Part shown: positions 11,136 through 23,476 of the stretch, piece by piece
Layout of the letters: every line of letters begins with the position of its first letter
How positions within the stretch are numbered: position 1 is the stretch's first letter
Assembly (NCBI RefSeq): GCF_000708205.1
Contig: NW_014575561.1
Coordinates: 752,299-816,298 of the forward strand
Origin: Mixia osmundae IAM 14324
Lineage: Eukaryota; Basidiomycota; Mixiomycetes; Mixiales; Mixiaceae
Direction of reading: 5' to 3'
Length of the DNA stretch: 64,000 nt
Made by a program: the position numbers and the translations under genes
Notes under the pieces: model-generated
Seen by the model: the letters and a program-made list of their open reading frames with translations, nothing else
Databases searched by the model: none
Told to the model about the DNA's origin: nothing

Positions 11136-11854
11136 ATGCGGACTATCTGGAGACGCGACTTTGCTCAGATAGCGAGTGAGCAGGCAGGGGCAATGACGAG
11201 CAGGGGCCAGAGTCTGGCACCGGGCGGGTATGCAGGTCCCAGCAAAGGGACGACGCCTGTCCCCGAGGGCGGCACGGCGAAAGAAGAGCAAGCGCCGCCT
11301 GTGTTCGTCCATCCGATGACGAGCTTCGATGCCCAAAGGGGGAGAGTCAGAACGGCCAGACGAGGCATCTTCAACAAAGACTGTGAGTCGCTTGGAACTC
11401 GGTAGCATTGTCTTTGCCGCTGAAGTGGAGAGCTGACCTCACAGTACCCGCTATGATGTACGGGTTCGGTGACGATGCTCACCCTGCCAACGATACTGTC
11501 AATGTGCTCGAGGACATCCTCGTCGACTATATCGCCGATGTCGTTCGTCACATCACACACACACACATGCAGCACAGAGGAGCTAAGCATACATGGCAGT
11601 GCGTCGCAGCCCATCGAGTATCAAAGAACAAGGGGAAACTGCAAGTGGACAACTTGCGATTCGCACTGAGGAAGCCACAACAGGCCAAGCAGCTCGCAAG
11701 AGTGGAAGAGCTGCTCGTCATGCAGACCGTCATCTCGCAGGCCAAGGGCAATGCCGAGGGACTCCAGACTTATGCCGAGGAAGAGGATAAGATTGCTCAG
11801 CAGCAACAGCAGGCCGAAGCCCTCGCGCGACTCACCAAACGCACCGGAAGATAG
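11136..11854 (+). CDS. TAF13: TFIID subunit TAF13 (histone-fold)
   Basis: Histone-fold subunit of the general transcription factor TFIID, pairing with TAF11. Exons 11136-11382, 11445-11539 and 11600-11854 sum to 198 aa. Splicing gives NKD-LPAMMYGFGDDAHP, then the fold DTVNVLEDILVDYIAD and GKLQVDNLRFALRKP, ending ARVEELLVMQTVISQAKG; these match the human TAF13 layout (MMYGFGDD...ILEDLV...VEDIVFLIRKDP). The C-terminus is a Gln-rich helix. The second intron, 11540-11599, is exactly 60 nt and contains no stop in frame, so a retained form would read through. The ATG at 11193 (MTSRGQ) is an alternative start giving 179 aa, and its N-terminus looks more natural. Confidence 0.87.
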
Positions 11855-12205
11855 CCTCTCCTGCGTACAGTGACCGATATCATGCACTGCTGGTCAAAGA
11901 CAGAGCCCAATAGAAGGTGGACTGCCTCCGCGGCGCGCGCCTTGCAGTTGTAGCGCGCCCATTCGTCCACTGCCAGGCACTTTTGAGCCTGTTAGGACCA
12001 ATGCAGGCTCAAGCCAGCAGATACACATTCATGGCATGGTGCAGCTGTTGCGCTAGGCTCAGGCTGCGCTAGGTCATCCTGTTATCATGCAAATCTGTTT
12101 GTGCTCCGCATCGAGTCGTTCGCGTCTCTGCGCCTTTTCATAGCAGCACACGATCGAGCAACTCTGCGCGAATTACGCAGGCCTGTCGGCTTGCAAAGGA
12201 CGCCG
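11855..12205. other. Intergenic, TAF13 to GT91 gene
   Basis: This 351-bp tandem spacer should hold the TAF13 3' end and the promoter of the mannosyltransferase gene. An open frame enters from 12101 without an ATG before 12206. I see no clear regulatory motif. Confidence 0.5.
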
Positions 12206-14381
12206 ATGGAGCCTGTGGCGTCTACGAGTAGCAGCTCGGGAGACGAGAGCGCTCAGGGCCAACGCTTCGGCGCCCGCCCGAACGGCCCAACGAACGGCAT
12301 CTCATCATCTGCCTCTGCGGCGAACGCGACGGATCCGTCCTCTCGCATCCCTCGCTATGGCAGCAAGTTTAGCTTAGAGGAACTGAATGGTGCGGCCAGT
12401 CACTCGTCTGCGCCCGTCTATGTCAACGGCGGAGGCTATCATAATTATCCGAGTAGGCAGTCTGCATCGCCTTACAATGGCCTGCAGGCGCCCTATGACG
12501 ATCTGAAATCTCTGCCAGGAGGCGAGAGCAAGTCAGCAAGACGATCGAACAGCGTCTCGCTCTCCGGTCAGCAGTGGTCGGCCATGACGCCCGCAGATTT
12601 TAGAGCGCTCCTTGCGAGTACCTGGAGAGCGCTCAAGCGGGACTGGGACGAGGGACGAGGCTTCAGAGCATGGATTCTAGAGCTACGGTCAGTGATGCTT
12701 GGCCTGAGCTTTCTACAATACTCATACGAGCGCGTTGGCTCAGGACGAGGCCTAACACAGCACTGCGGCGGCCGTTTGCAAAGAGCTTGGGCAGATTACC
12801 GGCTTGGCTCATCTACTCTACCCTTGCTGTCATCATCTTGTTCTATCTGCGTAGCTCGGGTCGCCAAGCTCGGCAGAACACCCACAGTGAAGCAGAGCGG
12901 TGGCTTCAGCAATTGCAGATAGACCGCGTCGTGCCTCGTGGCGAGCGACGCACGAGAGCGCTAAACAGCTATCGGAATCCGTATGGCTTCATCGGTCTCG
13001 TCGATCCCTATGCAGGTGGCGTCTTCAACCCCTCCATTCTCGTCTTGCCAGATACCGTCCCGCTCGAGAATCGTATCGTCGTGGTCGCAAGAGGAAGCGA
13101 GGGAATAGATGTAGTAGAAGGAGATGATGTGCGATGGGAGACCGTCGTTGGCTGCTTCTTGCTCGAGCTCAAGCGACCCAGGCTAGGCTTGCCTTACCTA
13201 GCACGCGAGAGCGATCTGTATACCCTCAACCTGCCAGCGGAACGTAAACCGTCTTATCAGCGATGCGACAACAAAGACTGGAATGTGGTGCGTCTCCATT
13301 GCTCTCAGCAAGTCTTCGCTTGCTGAGGCGTTGTGCTGGACAGTACATCGGGGCAGAGGATCCTCGCTTGTTTATCACCGACGACGGACAACCACTCCTG
13401 ATTTATTCGCAGACGGGCAACGCGCCCATGATCTGCAGAGCCATCTTCATCATCGACGCCCGCGTCGTTATACCCGGCTTGAAGAGTGCGCTCAAGAAAG
13501 CAGGCTACAATCCGCCGATCCAGTTCAAGAACCAGACTGACTTGATAAGGGAGGACCAATCTAATATCGAAAAGAATTGGTCACCTTTCTTGGGCGACTT
13601 CAATGAGGTTGGCCGTTCGGGACTTTCAATACACCCTGAGCTAAAGAGAGTGCAGCTGTACTTCCATGTCAGCCTCGTGCCGCAGCAGATCTACAAGTAT
13701 GTGCCCGATCTGACCATGCGCAAACTATTACCGCACTCGCCCGAGTCAAACTGTCTGACCGATCTGCTCGGCGCTGATCTCGGTCACACCCACCTGCATC
13801 ACGCAACACCGCTCATCCGTGCCACACTGTGCAATCGTGGAGAATGCAAGCCGACAATACATAACACCGTCCTCGTTGGGCTCATACAGTCAGCTCCTTC
13901 TGGTTCACTGCCACTTGCTCGCTCATATTCTGGTGGACAGCGTCAAGTACCATCCGGAACCGTACCTCTACTACGAAAGGAGAGCGGTCACCTGGAATGT
14001 CACCTCACCATTCGAATATCTCAGCGTCAGTCCACCTTTGACTTATATGGGCACGAATCAGGCCGACCCCATCTTCACGGTCTCGGTCGTCTGTAAGCCG
14101 ACCAGTGCGCTGCACCAAAGTCATGCTGAGCCATGTCTGCAGGGGATCATCCTTCGTCCAAAGGCGGAGGACTTGGGCTCAATCATGGCTTCCTGGACGA
14201 CCGCATGATCATCAGCTTTGGCGTAGCAGAGTAAGCGACGTTCTTCAGAAGAAGCTGCAATATAGGCTCATGATGTGTTTTCAGCTATGGCAGCGGCTAC
14301 ATCGAGTACGCGATCGTCCTCAGGCTTAGCGCGCATACTGATTTGCACGTGCAGTGTGGTGGCAGGCGATGTACTAGCTGA
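12206..14381 (+). CDS. Type II membrane glycosyltransferase, GT91 beta-1,2-mannosyltransferase-like
   Basis: Six exons (12206-12687, 12744-13287, 13344-13888, 13941-14092, 14143-14230, 14285-14381) sum to 635 aa. The introns are 50-56 nt. The N-terminal 180 residues are Ser/Gly-rich. A single hydrophobic helix (PAWLIYSTLAVIILFYL) follows, so a Golgi type II topology is likely. The lumenal part carries YIGAEDPRLF, LLIYSQTG, NQTDLIREDQSNIEKNW, RATLCNRGECKPT and a C-terminal NHGFLDDRMIISFGVAD. These resemble the fungal BMT/RHD1 (GT91) family, which adds beta-linked mannose to wall glycans. Acceptor and linkage cannot be read from the sequence. Confidence 0.75.
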
Positions 14382-14592
14382 GCATACCATGTGCAAGGCC
14401 AGCACGCCGCTCTGGTGAGATCAGACGATGATGACGACGTGAGACTTCTTGCAATTTCGACAACATAACACTGGCATGCTGATACCCTGCAAAGCAGCCG
14501 ATGGACTTTGTTTGCGGCTCGTGGTAGTGATTAGCAGTAAAGCAAGGGTGTAATTCGCAACTTGTATCATAGACAATGCACGAGATGACTTT

Positions 14593-16355
14593 TTACGCGT
14601 ACTCCTGACGCAGCTTGACCTTCTGGATCTTGCCTGTTGACGTTTTGGGCAGTTCGGGCACGATGATGACGACATGAGGGCGCGCATAGCCAGAAAGCTT
14701 TGTTTTTGCGTACGCTTTGAGCTCAGTCTCGAAAGCAGCATGGTCTGGCCATCTCTTCGGGTCCCGCAGGACGACGATAGCGCAAGGCCGCTCTCCCCAC
14801 TTTTCGTCCTTTTTGGCTATCACGGCGACCTCTAACACGTCCGCGTGACCAGCCAGAGCATTCTCGACAGCCTGCTCAGTCTTTCAGCTCGATCTGGCGG
14901 GGATAAAGTGCGAAGTACCAGAGTGGAGATGTTCTCGCCGCCCGAGATGCAGATGTCCTTCGCTCTGTCTTTGATATGGATCACACCATCCGGGCCTCGC
15001 GATGCAAGGTCGCCAGAATGGAAGAATCCACCGGCGAAAGCCTTGTCTGTTGCCTTCTTATTGTTGTAGTAGCCTTGCATGACGATGTTGCCCCGTATGG
15101 TGACCTCGCCGATCTCCTTGTCGTCTGATGCAATTTCCTCGAATGGACCGAAGTCAGGATCACCTCCCTCGACGACTTTGACGACTCGGGCTTCGTCCGC
15201 GTTGAGGAAAGACTGCCCTTGACGGGCTCTGAGTGTGTAGCGCAGATCATCGTCGAGGTCATCGTGTTCTGGCAGAGGATAATTGATAGTGACCGGCCCG
15301 AGCGTCTCTGTGAGACCGTACGAGGAGATGACGAGAATGTTGATGTCCTCCATCTTCTTGATGAGCGACGCTGTAGGAGCTGCGCCGGCCAGCATGGCCT
15401 TTACAGGTCGCTCCAGTCTGCGCGCCTTGGGATGATTGACGAGACTAATGCAGACGGTAGGCGCGGCGCAAAAGTGAGTGACTTGGTTTCGGGCCAGCAT
15501 ATCGTGAATTTCGTCATACGTCCCGACGCCTCGTATGCAGATCTGTCGGCACATGGCAGCTTGACAAGCATAAGGGAACTTCCAGCCGGAGCAATGAAAT
15601 TGTGGCAGCGTCCACAAATACGATGACTCTGGCCTCAGGTTGGTTTCATGCGCATTTGACAAGGCAGCCAGGTAAGTCGATCTGAGCGATGTGAGCACGC
15701 CTTTCGGTCTGCCAGACGTGCCGCTAGTCCAGTTGAGGGAGATGCTGCGGTGCTCGTCTGCCTCTAGCTCAAGGCCTTGCCAGCCTCGTTGCTTCAAGCT
15801 GATCTCGCGACCGCGCGCAAGCATAGTCTCAAAGGCATCACCGGCTTCACCCTTGCAGACGACGACTTTTGCAGACGTTCCTTCGACGAGATGGGCAAAT
15901 TGGTGATCGACCACGACGAGCTTGGCACCAGAGAATTCCAGTATGTAGTCCACATCGTCCTTGGCGAGTCTGATGTTGATCGGAGATACAATGGCACGTG
16001 CAGCAGGCACAGCTTGTAGGACAGTAGCGATAGTGGGCGTATTGGGTGCGAGAACAGCGACTCTGTCGCCCGTCGAGATGCCCGCGTCCTTGAGCGCGTA
16101 AGCCAAGTAGCTGACCCTCCTTGCAAATTGCGCAAACGTGAAGCTCTGCTGCTTCTCCGGATACCAGATGGCTTCCTTGTTGGGATACACTGATGCTGAA
16201 CGGAGCAGAAACGTCACTGGATTGAGCGGCGAGTAGTTGACTGGCAAGTCAGATGGCCAATCAGCAGCCCGGAAAGGGCCCTCGTGAGCGACATCGCCGC
16301 TCGTCAGATGCGATCTGACGCTCTCCAAGCGTGCCTGTGAGCCAGACGATGGCAT
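14593..16355 (-). CDS. Acyl-CoA synthetase (AMP-binding enzyme)
   Basis: Activates a carboxylic acid through an acyl-AMP and joins it to CoA. Visible ANL-family motifs are NWTSGTSGRPKGV (P-loop), YGLTETLGPV, FHSGDLA, IKDRAKDICISGGENIS (hinge) and PKTSTGKIQK, with the C-terminal catalytic lysine. One short intron near 14880-14920 joins ENISTLV to TEQAVENALAGHADV. The length, about 575 aa, is normal. The C-terminus (QEYA) is not a type 1 peroxisomal signal, and there is no evident signal peptide. The closest relatives by motif are medium-chain or AAE-type ligases; the substrate is not determined. It converges on the GT91 gene (211 bp) and diverges from REV3 (139 bp). Confidence 0.88.
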
Positions 16356-16494
16356 TCTTGATGTGGTGAGCCTGGAGGAAAGTGGGCCAGAATGCGGAGC
16401 AAGTCGCGCTTCTATCGATTCTATCGGTTACGTCGTCGATCTCACACGTCGCTGTCCCTGACGAGGCGGCACGGGCCATGTGTCGCAGACGTGA

Positions 16495-19400
16495 ATGACG
16501 ACCAATAGTCCAGGGCCGAGTGCTCCGTCGAGCGAGTGCTTCATCAGGGTTCGATTGAACAACATCGACACCGTACAGACGCCGATCAAGCAATTGCCTC
16601 GAGAAACGAGCTTCAATCCTGACAATGCTCGAACGTCGGGTATACCCTTCATCACTCGCTCGACGCCATTCCTCTCTGGTGGACAAGAGCTCGACAAGGT
16701 GCCCGAGATTCGCGTGTTCGGCAGTACAGACCAGGGACAGCGCTGTTGCGTTCATGTTCATGGCGTCTTTCCGTATGTCTTTATACAATACTCAGGCGAA
16801 CTCGATCCAGAGATAGGCGAGTGAGCTTCAGATGCCATTCATCGCTGTGGCTGACGTGACCGCCGCGAGCAGTGAATTCGTACATCCGTCAGTTGGGCAG
16901 GACACTCAATGCTGCCATGGCGAAATCATTCAAACGCGAACAAGACCGGAAAGTGCAGGAGCAATATGTCGGCTTCATCTGTCTCGTCAAAGGCGTGCCC
17001 TTCTACGGCTTTCATATCGGCCAGCAATACTTTCTCAAGATCTATTGCCTCCAGCCACGACACATGACGCGTCTCTCCGCCATCCTGCGCAGCGGCAAGA
17101 TCATGAGCAAGCCAGCCGACAAGGCGTCTGGAGCAAAGTCGCAAGGCTTCGAAGTCTTTGAGGCCCACATCCCCTTTCTGCTGCAATTCATGCTCGATCA
17201 CAACCTGTACGGCTGTGATTGGATCGATCTTGAACGGTGCAAATTCAGAGGCGAGCTACCTATCATAAACATCGATTCTCAAGCATCTGCCAAGTCAGGC
17301 GACTCACACGTTTCCAACAGGATCTACTGTGAAGGGTCTGTGCCGGAGGAAGCGTTGTATCCTGTCGACAATAGCCCGGCCAAGATCTGCTACAGTCAGC
17401 TCGAGATCGACGTTCATGCTTGCGACATCATCAACAGACGTCGTGTCGAGCCTCGATTGCTCCACGCCGACTTTCGCGAGCTGCTGGAAGCTCCGTACGC
17501 TGAGTCTCAGAAGCTTGTGCATAGCGTCAAAGAGCTTTGGAAGGAAGAGGCCTTGCGTCGTAAGGAGCGTGGCGAAGACGGGCCGGAGGATATCGCGAGT
17601 TATGCAGGTGGCGGGAGACTCTTCGCACGCGGAGAGCAGCCACATTGGGCTGCGGAAGACGGCTGGCGCAGAGCTATCTTCAAAATGATCGAGCAAGACA
17701 AAGTCAAGCCTGCCTCCTTTGAGAGCTTTGTCAAGAAGCCGAGTCACTTCGATGGCCTGATACTTACTGCTTTCGAGTCTGTCACTGCTCTCTTTCCAAC
17801 CCGATTACGTCAGGATCAGCTCACCAACAACCCATTTGGTGTCTGGGCTCCCAAAGGCGTAGGTGTCGAGAATAGACGAGAGCAATCTACTGCTCCCTCC
17901 AGGAGCACGTTGCGAGGTCGATCACGCTCCGTCTCTGTGCTGCCTGACGATTTCGACGACGTCAACTGGTCAGACACAGAAGGTGACTTCAATCATGTGG
18001 AAGCACGCGAGCACAGCGATCCAGATGTGCTGACGGATGATGGAGCTATGCCCGATGAAGCCGAGGAGGATCCGCTGCCACCTGATGAATATGGCTCGCC
18101 GCGCAGATTCCATAAAGCACGGGCAGAAGACGTGATGATGGAGGACGCTGCTGCCGAGACACGTCACGCACTCGACGACGAAGATAATGCTACCCCGCCA
18201 CCTCGCTCCTCACAAACGCAAGGATCAAGTGCAAGTCCTTCGCCAACCAAAAATGGCTTGCGCGCTACCTTGCACAAAAACGGCTACCTTGACGTATCTC
18301 CGATCAGTCTGCATAAGAAAGCGCTGCGTGATGCCGCACAGGCCAAGTGCGTCTCTCAGTCTTGCGAGACTACCCTTCTGATCGGAACAACAGATTGTCA
18401 CAGGGCGATGGCACTCCAGCTCAAGTCATGTCGCAGTCTGCTTATTTTCGGAACAAGACGCCTAGTCCCCACAAATCGAAGACGAACGCCTTTGGCGGCG
18501 CAGCACCGATGATCTCGAGCGACAATCTCAAGCATGCTTTTCAGAGTGAAGCCAGAAAACCAACGATGCCAGGGGAGATCTTACCATGGAATGTCAAGCC
18601 AAGGGGCCAGCTGGGCCGGTATTTTGAGAGAGTAGACCGTCCGCGTGTCGAAGCGACTACAGTGCCAGAGGTTGCTGAAGAGGTCGATCTGTTAAATGTG
18701 GAACAGGTACGCACGGTACATGATCCATCACCGCAGACCTCCAGTGTTACCTCATCCGATAGTGCCGCCATGCCGCCGCCTCAGCAATCATCGGGTCCGG
18801 TCCACACGTCAACTTCTGAATCCGATAACGGATCGCCGGATTATCTGATGCCGTCACCGACACCAACAGCCCGCCCTCTCGGAGCATCCACACCAACGCC
18901 GGAAACAAATCCGAGCCTGACCGATTCTGCTGTGTCTGAGCACTTCCCTGCACTTCCCGCATCACCCCGTGCCACAAAGCGCGTCAAATTCAGCTCACCC
19001 TCCGTTTCGTCTGCCGAACAAAGCGTCAGCACGCGAGCAAAGTCAATCACACCAACGAGCGCGCCGGCACTTACGCACAATTCTCTGCAATATGCCGAAA
19101 GCGCGCCTACCACAGAGGACTTGCGCCTCTCGCTTCAGTCGCATAATATGAAAGATAAAGATTGGGGCCTGCCCTTTTTCTCTGTCATTTCGGACGTGCC
19201 AGAGTCTACAAAAGAATATGCTGGCAGGCGTTTCCATGTTGGCGGTATCACCCGTCGATATCTGAAAGACTTTCATCATTCATACAGTCGGGACAAACGT
19301 GGCTCTCGCCAGCATCAGGTCTTGCGGTGGGAATATGGCCTTGCACCGCCCAGCAAGTCCGACTGTCTACAGTCTTTGCGTGACGCCAGTCCCTCCCTGC

Positions 19401-22208
19401 AGGATGCGAGAAAAGCAAGGCGACTCGCTTCTCAAGTCGAGGGCCCCACGCAAGCTAATCGCTTCGGCTTCCGCTTTCAGCAAATCAAATCGACCGAAGG
19501 AGTCGATCGAGGCAAGCAACACATGGACTGCCTGTCGATCGAGCTACATGGTCCGCACATAGCCGCCTGTGTGGAATAACACTGACTTTATGACCAGTCA
19601 ATACACGAGAGCGAATGAGGGTTTCAGCGAAAGAGAATGGCAAAGCCATGAAGCCCGTCGATGAAGCTGAAAAGCTTGCCGACGAAGTCATCGAAGACCC
19701 TAAGACTCCTCAAGACCCCGATCACGATACTTTGCGACCAGATCCGGAGCATGATTCGATCGAAGCACTGTGCTATTGCCTGCAAACTGAAGATCCGTCA
19801 ATTCTCAGGAATGGCAGACTGCCCTCGACTCACATAGGCATGATCGTCGTCGAACAGGCTGGCATTGACTTCCACCGTCTGGGTTTTGGCGATGTCGTCA
19901 TTGACGTCGTGGAAGACGAAGGCGCGCTAATCGATCTCTTCATAGATAAAGTCCAGCACTGGGATCCCGAGATCCTGGCGGGCTTCGAGGTGCACAAATC
20001 CAGCTGGGGCTACCTTGTCGATCGTGGCAACGTCGCACACGGCCTTGACTTGGTCAAGATCTTCGGGCGTGTAGATACCCAGAGTACCGGCCGCAATCGT
20101 GGCAAAGAGGATGCATGGGGCTATAACCACACGTCTAGTTTGCGCTTTACTGGGCGACACGTCTTGTGCATCTGGCGAATATTGCGCGGCGAGCTGGCGC
20201 TGACACAATATACGCTCGAGAACTTGACATTCCATGTATTGCAAGAGCGCACGCCTCACTATACACACAGGACGCTGACTAGATGGTATACTGACGATTC
20301 GCCTGCGCATACCGCGCGTGTGCTACAGTACTGGCTACGCCGCGCCTCCATCGATATAGAGCTGCTCGACGAAGCTGAGATCATTTCTCGCAACGCCGAA
20401 TTCGCTCGCGTCTTCGGTGTTGACTTCATGTCGGTTCTGACTCGCGGCAGTCAATTCAAGGTCGAATCGTTCATGTTCCGTGTCGCCAAGCCAGAGAGCT
20501 TTCTGCTGCTCTCGCCTGATCGAGTGCAGGTCGGCAAGCAGAACGCAGCTGAGTGTCAGCCTCTTATCATGGAGCCTCAGTCCGCCTTTTATACCGACCC
20601 GGTGCTTGTTCTTGACTTTCAGTCGCTCTACCCCTCCTGCATGATCGCGTATAACTACTGTTATTCGACCTGTCTTGGCCGTGCCGGTCTGTTCAAGAAC
20701 ACGACCAAATTCGGCACCACAACGCTCGATCATCCAGCTGGGCTGCTCTCGCTGCTACAAGACGAGCTCATTGTGTCGCCAAACGGTTTCGTCTTTGTCA
20801 AACCGCACGTTCGCAAATCGCTCTTGAGCAAGATGCTGAGCGAAATCCTTGACACGCGCTTCATGATCAAGAAGTCGATGAAGCTTGTCAAAGACGACAA
20901 GGCGCTCACCAAGATGATGAATGCCCGACAGCTGGGTCTCAAGTTCATCGCCAACGTCACGTATGGCTACTGCTCGGCCACATTCTCCGGCCGCATGCCT
21001 TGTGTCGAGATAGCCGACGCCATTGTGCAGACCGGCCGGGAGACGCTCGAACGCGCCATGTCAACCATTCACGCCAATGCAGCCTGGGGAGCTCGAGTCG
21101 TGTACGGTGACACAGACAGCTTGTTCGTTCATCTGCCGGGCAAAACCAAAGATGATGCCTTTCGGATCGGCCGGGAGATTGCTGCCACAATAACTTATCA
21201 AAATCCTAGGCCTGTCGAGCTCAAATTTGAAAAGGTCTACTTGCCCTGCGTACTGCAAGCTAAGAAGCGCTACGTCGGCTTTAAGTACGAGAACGAAGAG
21301 GACGAAGAACCCGTCTTTGATGCCAAAGGTATCGAGACGGTCCGACGCGATGGCATCCCTGCTCAGGCCAAAATGGTCGAGAGCTCGCTCAAGTAGGGGC
21401 TCTCTGTCGCACATCGCTGCATGAGCTTACTTTTTGCAGGATCTTGTTTCGAACACATGACCTCTCGCAAGTCAAGGAGTACTGCTGTCGACAGTGGCAA
21501 CGCCTGCTCGACGGCAGGGTCTCGATTCAAGATTTCACATTTGCGAAAGAAGTCAAATTGGGATCATATAGCGACAAAGGCATACCGCCGCCTGGGCCAG
21601 TCGTGGCGGCTGTTAAGATGCGCAAGGACCATCGAAACGAGCCCCAATACGCCGAGCGGGTGCCCTATGTGATGCCAATCTCTGATGGTCGCACTCAATC
21701 GCATCGCGCGCTCGCACCGGAGGCTTTCTTGTCCGGTAGACGCAAGCGCCTCGATGCTGAGTACTATATCACACGAATGTTCGTGCCTGCTCTAGCACGC
21801 ATTTTCAATCTCGTGGGCGTTGACGTCAATGCTTGGTACACGAGCATGCCAAAGACACTTCGCCTGAGTACAAAAACGGACCAGGCCAAGGGGAAACAGA
21901 CGATGGAGGAGCACTTTGTCAGCGACCGGTGTCCCATCTGTCGCCGACCAGGTCATCGTAACGGTGTTTGTGCTGCCTGTCGAGCCGATCCAAGCAAGAC
22001 AACTTTCGAGGTCTTGTCTCGCGCTCATCATGCAGAGAAGCGACAGGTCGAATTGCGACAATTCTGTGGCTCGTGCGCATCACTCCCCCAGGCTGAGGTG
22101 ATCGAGTGCGACTCACTTGACTGCCCGACTTACTATGCACGTCTAAGGAGCGAATGGCAAGCCCAGGATATCCACGAGCTCGGTCTGATGAAGACCCTGC
22201 AATCATGA
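16495..22208 (+). CDS. REV3: DNA polymerase zeta catalytic subunit Rev3
   Basis: Translesion B-family polymerase that extends past damaged bases. Exons 16495-16816, 16873-18350, 18404-19550, 19598-21392 and 21440-22208 sum to 1836 aa. The N-terminal Pol B domain has HGVFPYVFIQYSG and YIRQLG. Residues about 450-1000 are disordered and acidic or Ser-rich. The catalytic motifs are intact: A (DFQSLYPS), B (LKFIANVTYGY) and C (YGDTDS). The C-terminus has the CysA zinc module (CPIC...CAAC) and the CysB iron-sulfur module (CGSC...CDSLDC) that bind accessory subunits. The exonuclease I motif reads LSIELH, so the first metal-binding Asp is lost, as expected for Rev3. About 35 extra residues lie after VNTR. 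Intron 1 only keeps frame as a GC-AG intron (16817-16872). Confidence 0.95.
16817..16872 (+). other. Candidate GC-AG intron in REV3
   Basis: The frame before and after this site is fixed by conserved protein sequence (QYSGELDPE and NSYIRQLG). The obvious GT donor at 16821 breaks the frame with either nearby AG. A GC donor four bases earlier (GCGAGT) with AG at 16872 gives a 56-nt intron and the smooth join PEI-VNSYIRQLG. Confidence 0.55.
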
Positions 22209-22287
22209 AGCATCACTAGGAGCATGTATGTACAAGCACTTGTCGTTGTACAATCACTGCAGACTTTCCATTTCGGACCTTGGCTAA

Positions 22288-23350
22288 TTAACTGCGCCAA
22301 TGGCGGTACCTCCCTTTGCGACGACGGCCGGTTTGGCGATAGTCCTGGCTGAAGAAGGGCCGACTGTAATAAGTGCTTGTGTCGCGTTCGGTCGACAGAC
22401 CAGCAGCCTCAGAGACGTTGAGATAGCCTTCATTGTAGGTCGTGGAATCTTCGCCAAGGGGAAACGCATCTGAGCCAAACGGAGCTCTGCAGAAGACGCA
22501 GCTTCCGCTCTTGTCTGCGCCTCGTTTTTGCCACTGCTTCTGGCAAGCTGCATGTAGACCATTGCCACAGCCCGGCTGCGCCTCTGTGCCTGCGCAGAAG
22601 ACAAGGCCGGTTCCGTCAGTGATCTCGGACTCGCTGAATTCTTCATAGCAGATCGGGCAGGAGTCGCCTTCGGACGGCAAGCGTCGCTTGTGCATGTTTG
22701 CGTCGTCTTGCGCTTCATCGTTCGCATCGTCGGGCTCAGTCTGACCCGTCGCGAGCTTGTACGCCTCTCGAGCGCGCCGCGAGACGACATCGGTTGGATT
22801 TGGAGGCGCATTTGCAAAGACTGCTTCCAATTCGCTGGGAAGTAAGGCTTTCTGGTACCAGACGTCGGAAGCCACGGGAACTGCAAACGCACATCTGTCA
22901 GTAAAAAAAGAGCGCGGCACTCGTCACTCTCTCACCCTTGAGGACCTTGAGGAAAGTGAATATGAGATGCTTGCATGTATTGCCCTTCTCGGCATCTGGG
23001 CAGTCGCATGTTGGCTCGGTCGAGATGACGGTCGTGTACACATTGCCCACGGAACCGATGATCTTGAACTCTTGACTGGCTCCTACTTGTTCACGGCCTA
23101 CAAAGTACATCCTCTGACCTATTGCACGCTGTCGGCGGGACTCGACGGTCTGGGGACATGACGATCGGTAGCGTGCTGCGCGCTTCTCCGGCTCGGACTT
23201 GGCTTTGCGCTTGCCCTTGCGATCTTGCTCAGCATGGCTAGTAGAGACATCTTGTTCTTGAGGCTCTGCCTTTGCTTTTGCCTTTGCTTTTTGCTTGGGC
23301 TCGCGAGCCGTAAGGGGCGCAACTGCTTTGGTCTTTGTGTGTGCGACCAT
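22288..23350 (-). CDS. SWIM and RING-type zinc-finger protein, probable E3 ligase
   Basis: Exon 1 starts at the ATG at 23350 (MVAHTKTK). It has a Lys/Ala-rich basic region and then a SWIM zinc motif (CDCPDAEKGNTCKH, the CxC...CxH pattern). A 5' splice site after FLKVLK and an acceptor near 22880 join it to PVASDVWYQKALL. Exon 2 carries a RING-like finger: CPICYEEF, a CG...HAAC pair, W, then CVFC. The tail is Arg-rich. The SWIM plus RING order resembles ZSWIM2/MEKK1-related E3 ligases and an uncharacterised fungal family. Ubiquitin ligase activity is inferred. About 335 aa. It is divergent from NOP13, with 126 bp between starts. Confidence 0.78.
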
Positions 23351-23476
23351 GTGTGGAATAGGTGACGAAAGCGTGAACAGCAGGGAGCCGGCCTGTGTCG
23401 TGGAAAGTGCGGCGACGGTGTGGAGCAGGCGGAGTCGCGGGAATTTCTCTTTGCTGTTCCGCTGACAGTCAACGCC

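Noticed and set aside
14382-14592. Possible small gene in the gap between GT91 and the acyl-CoA synthetase
   Set aside because: The frame there is antisense to the synthetase tail and has no start or motif of its own.
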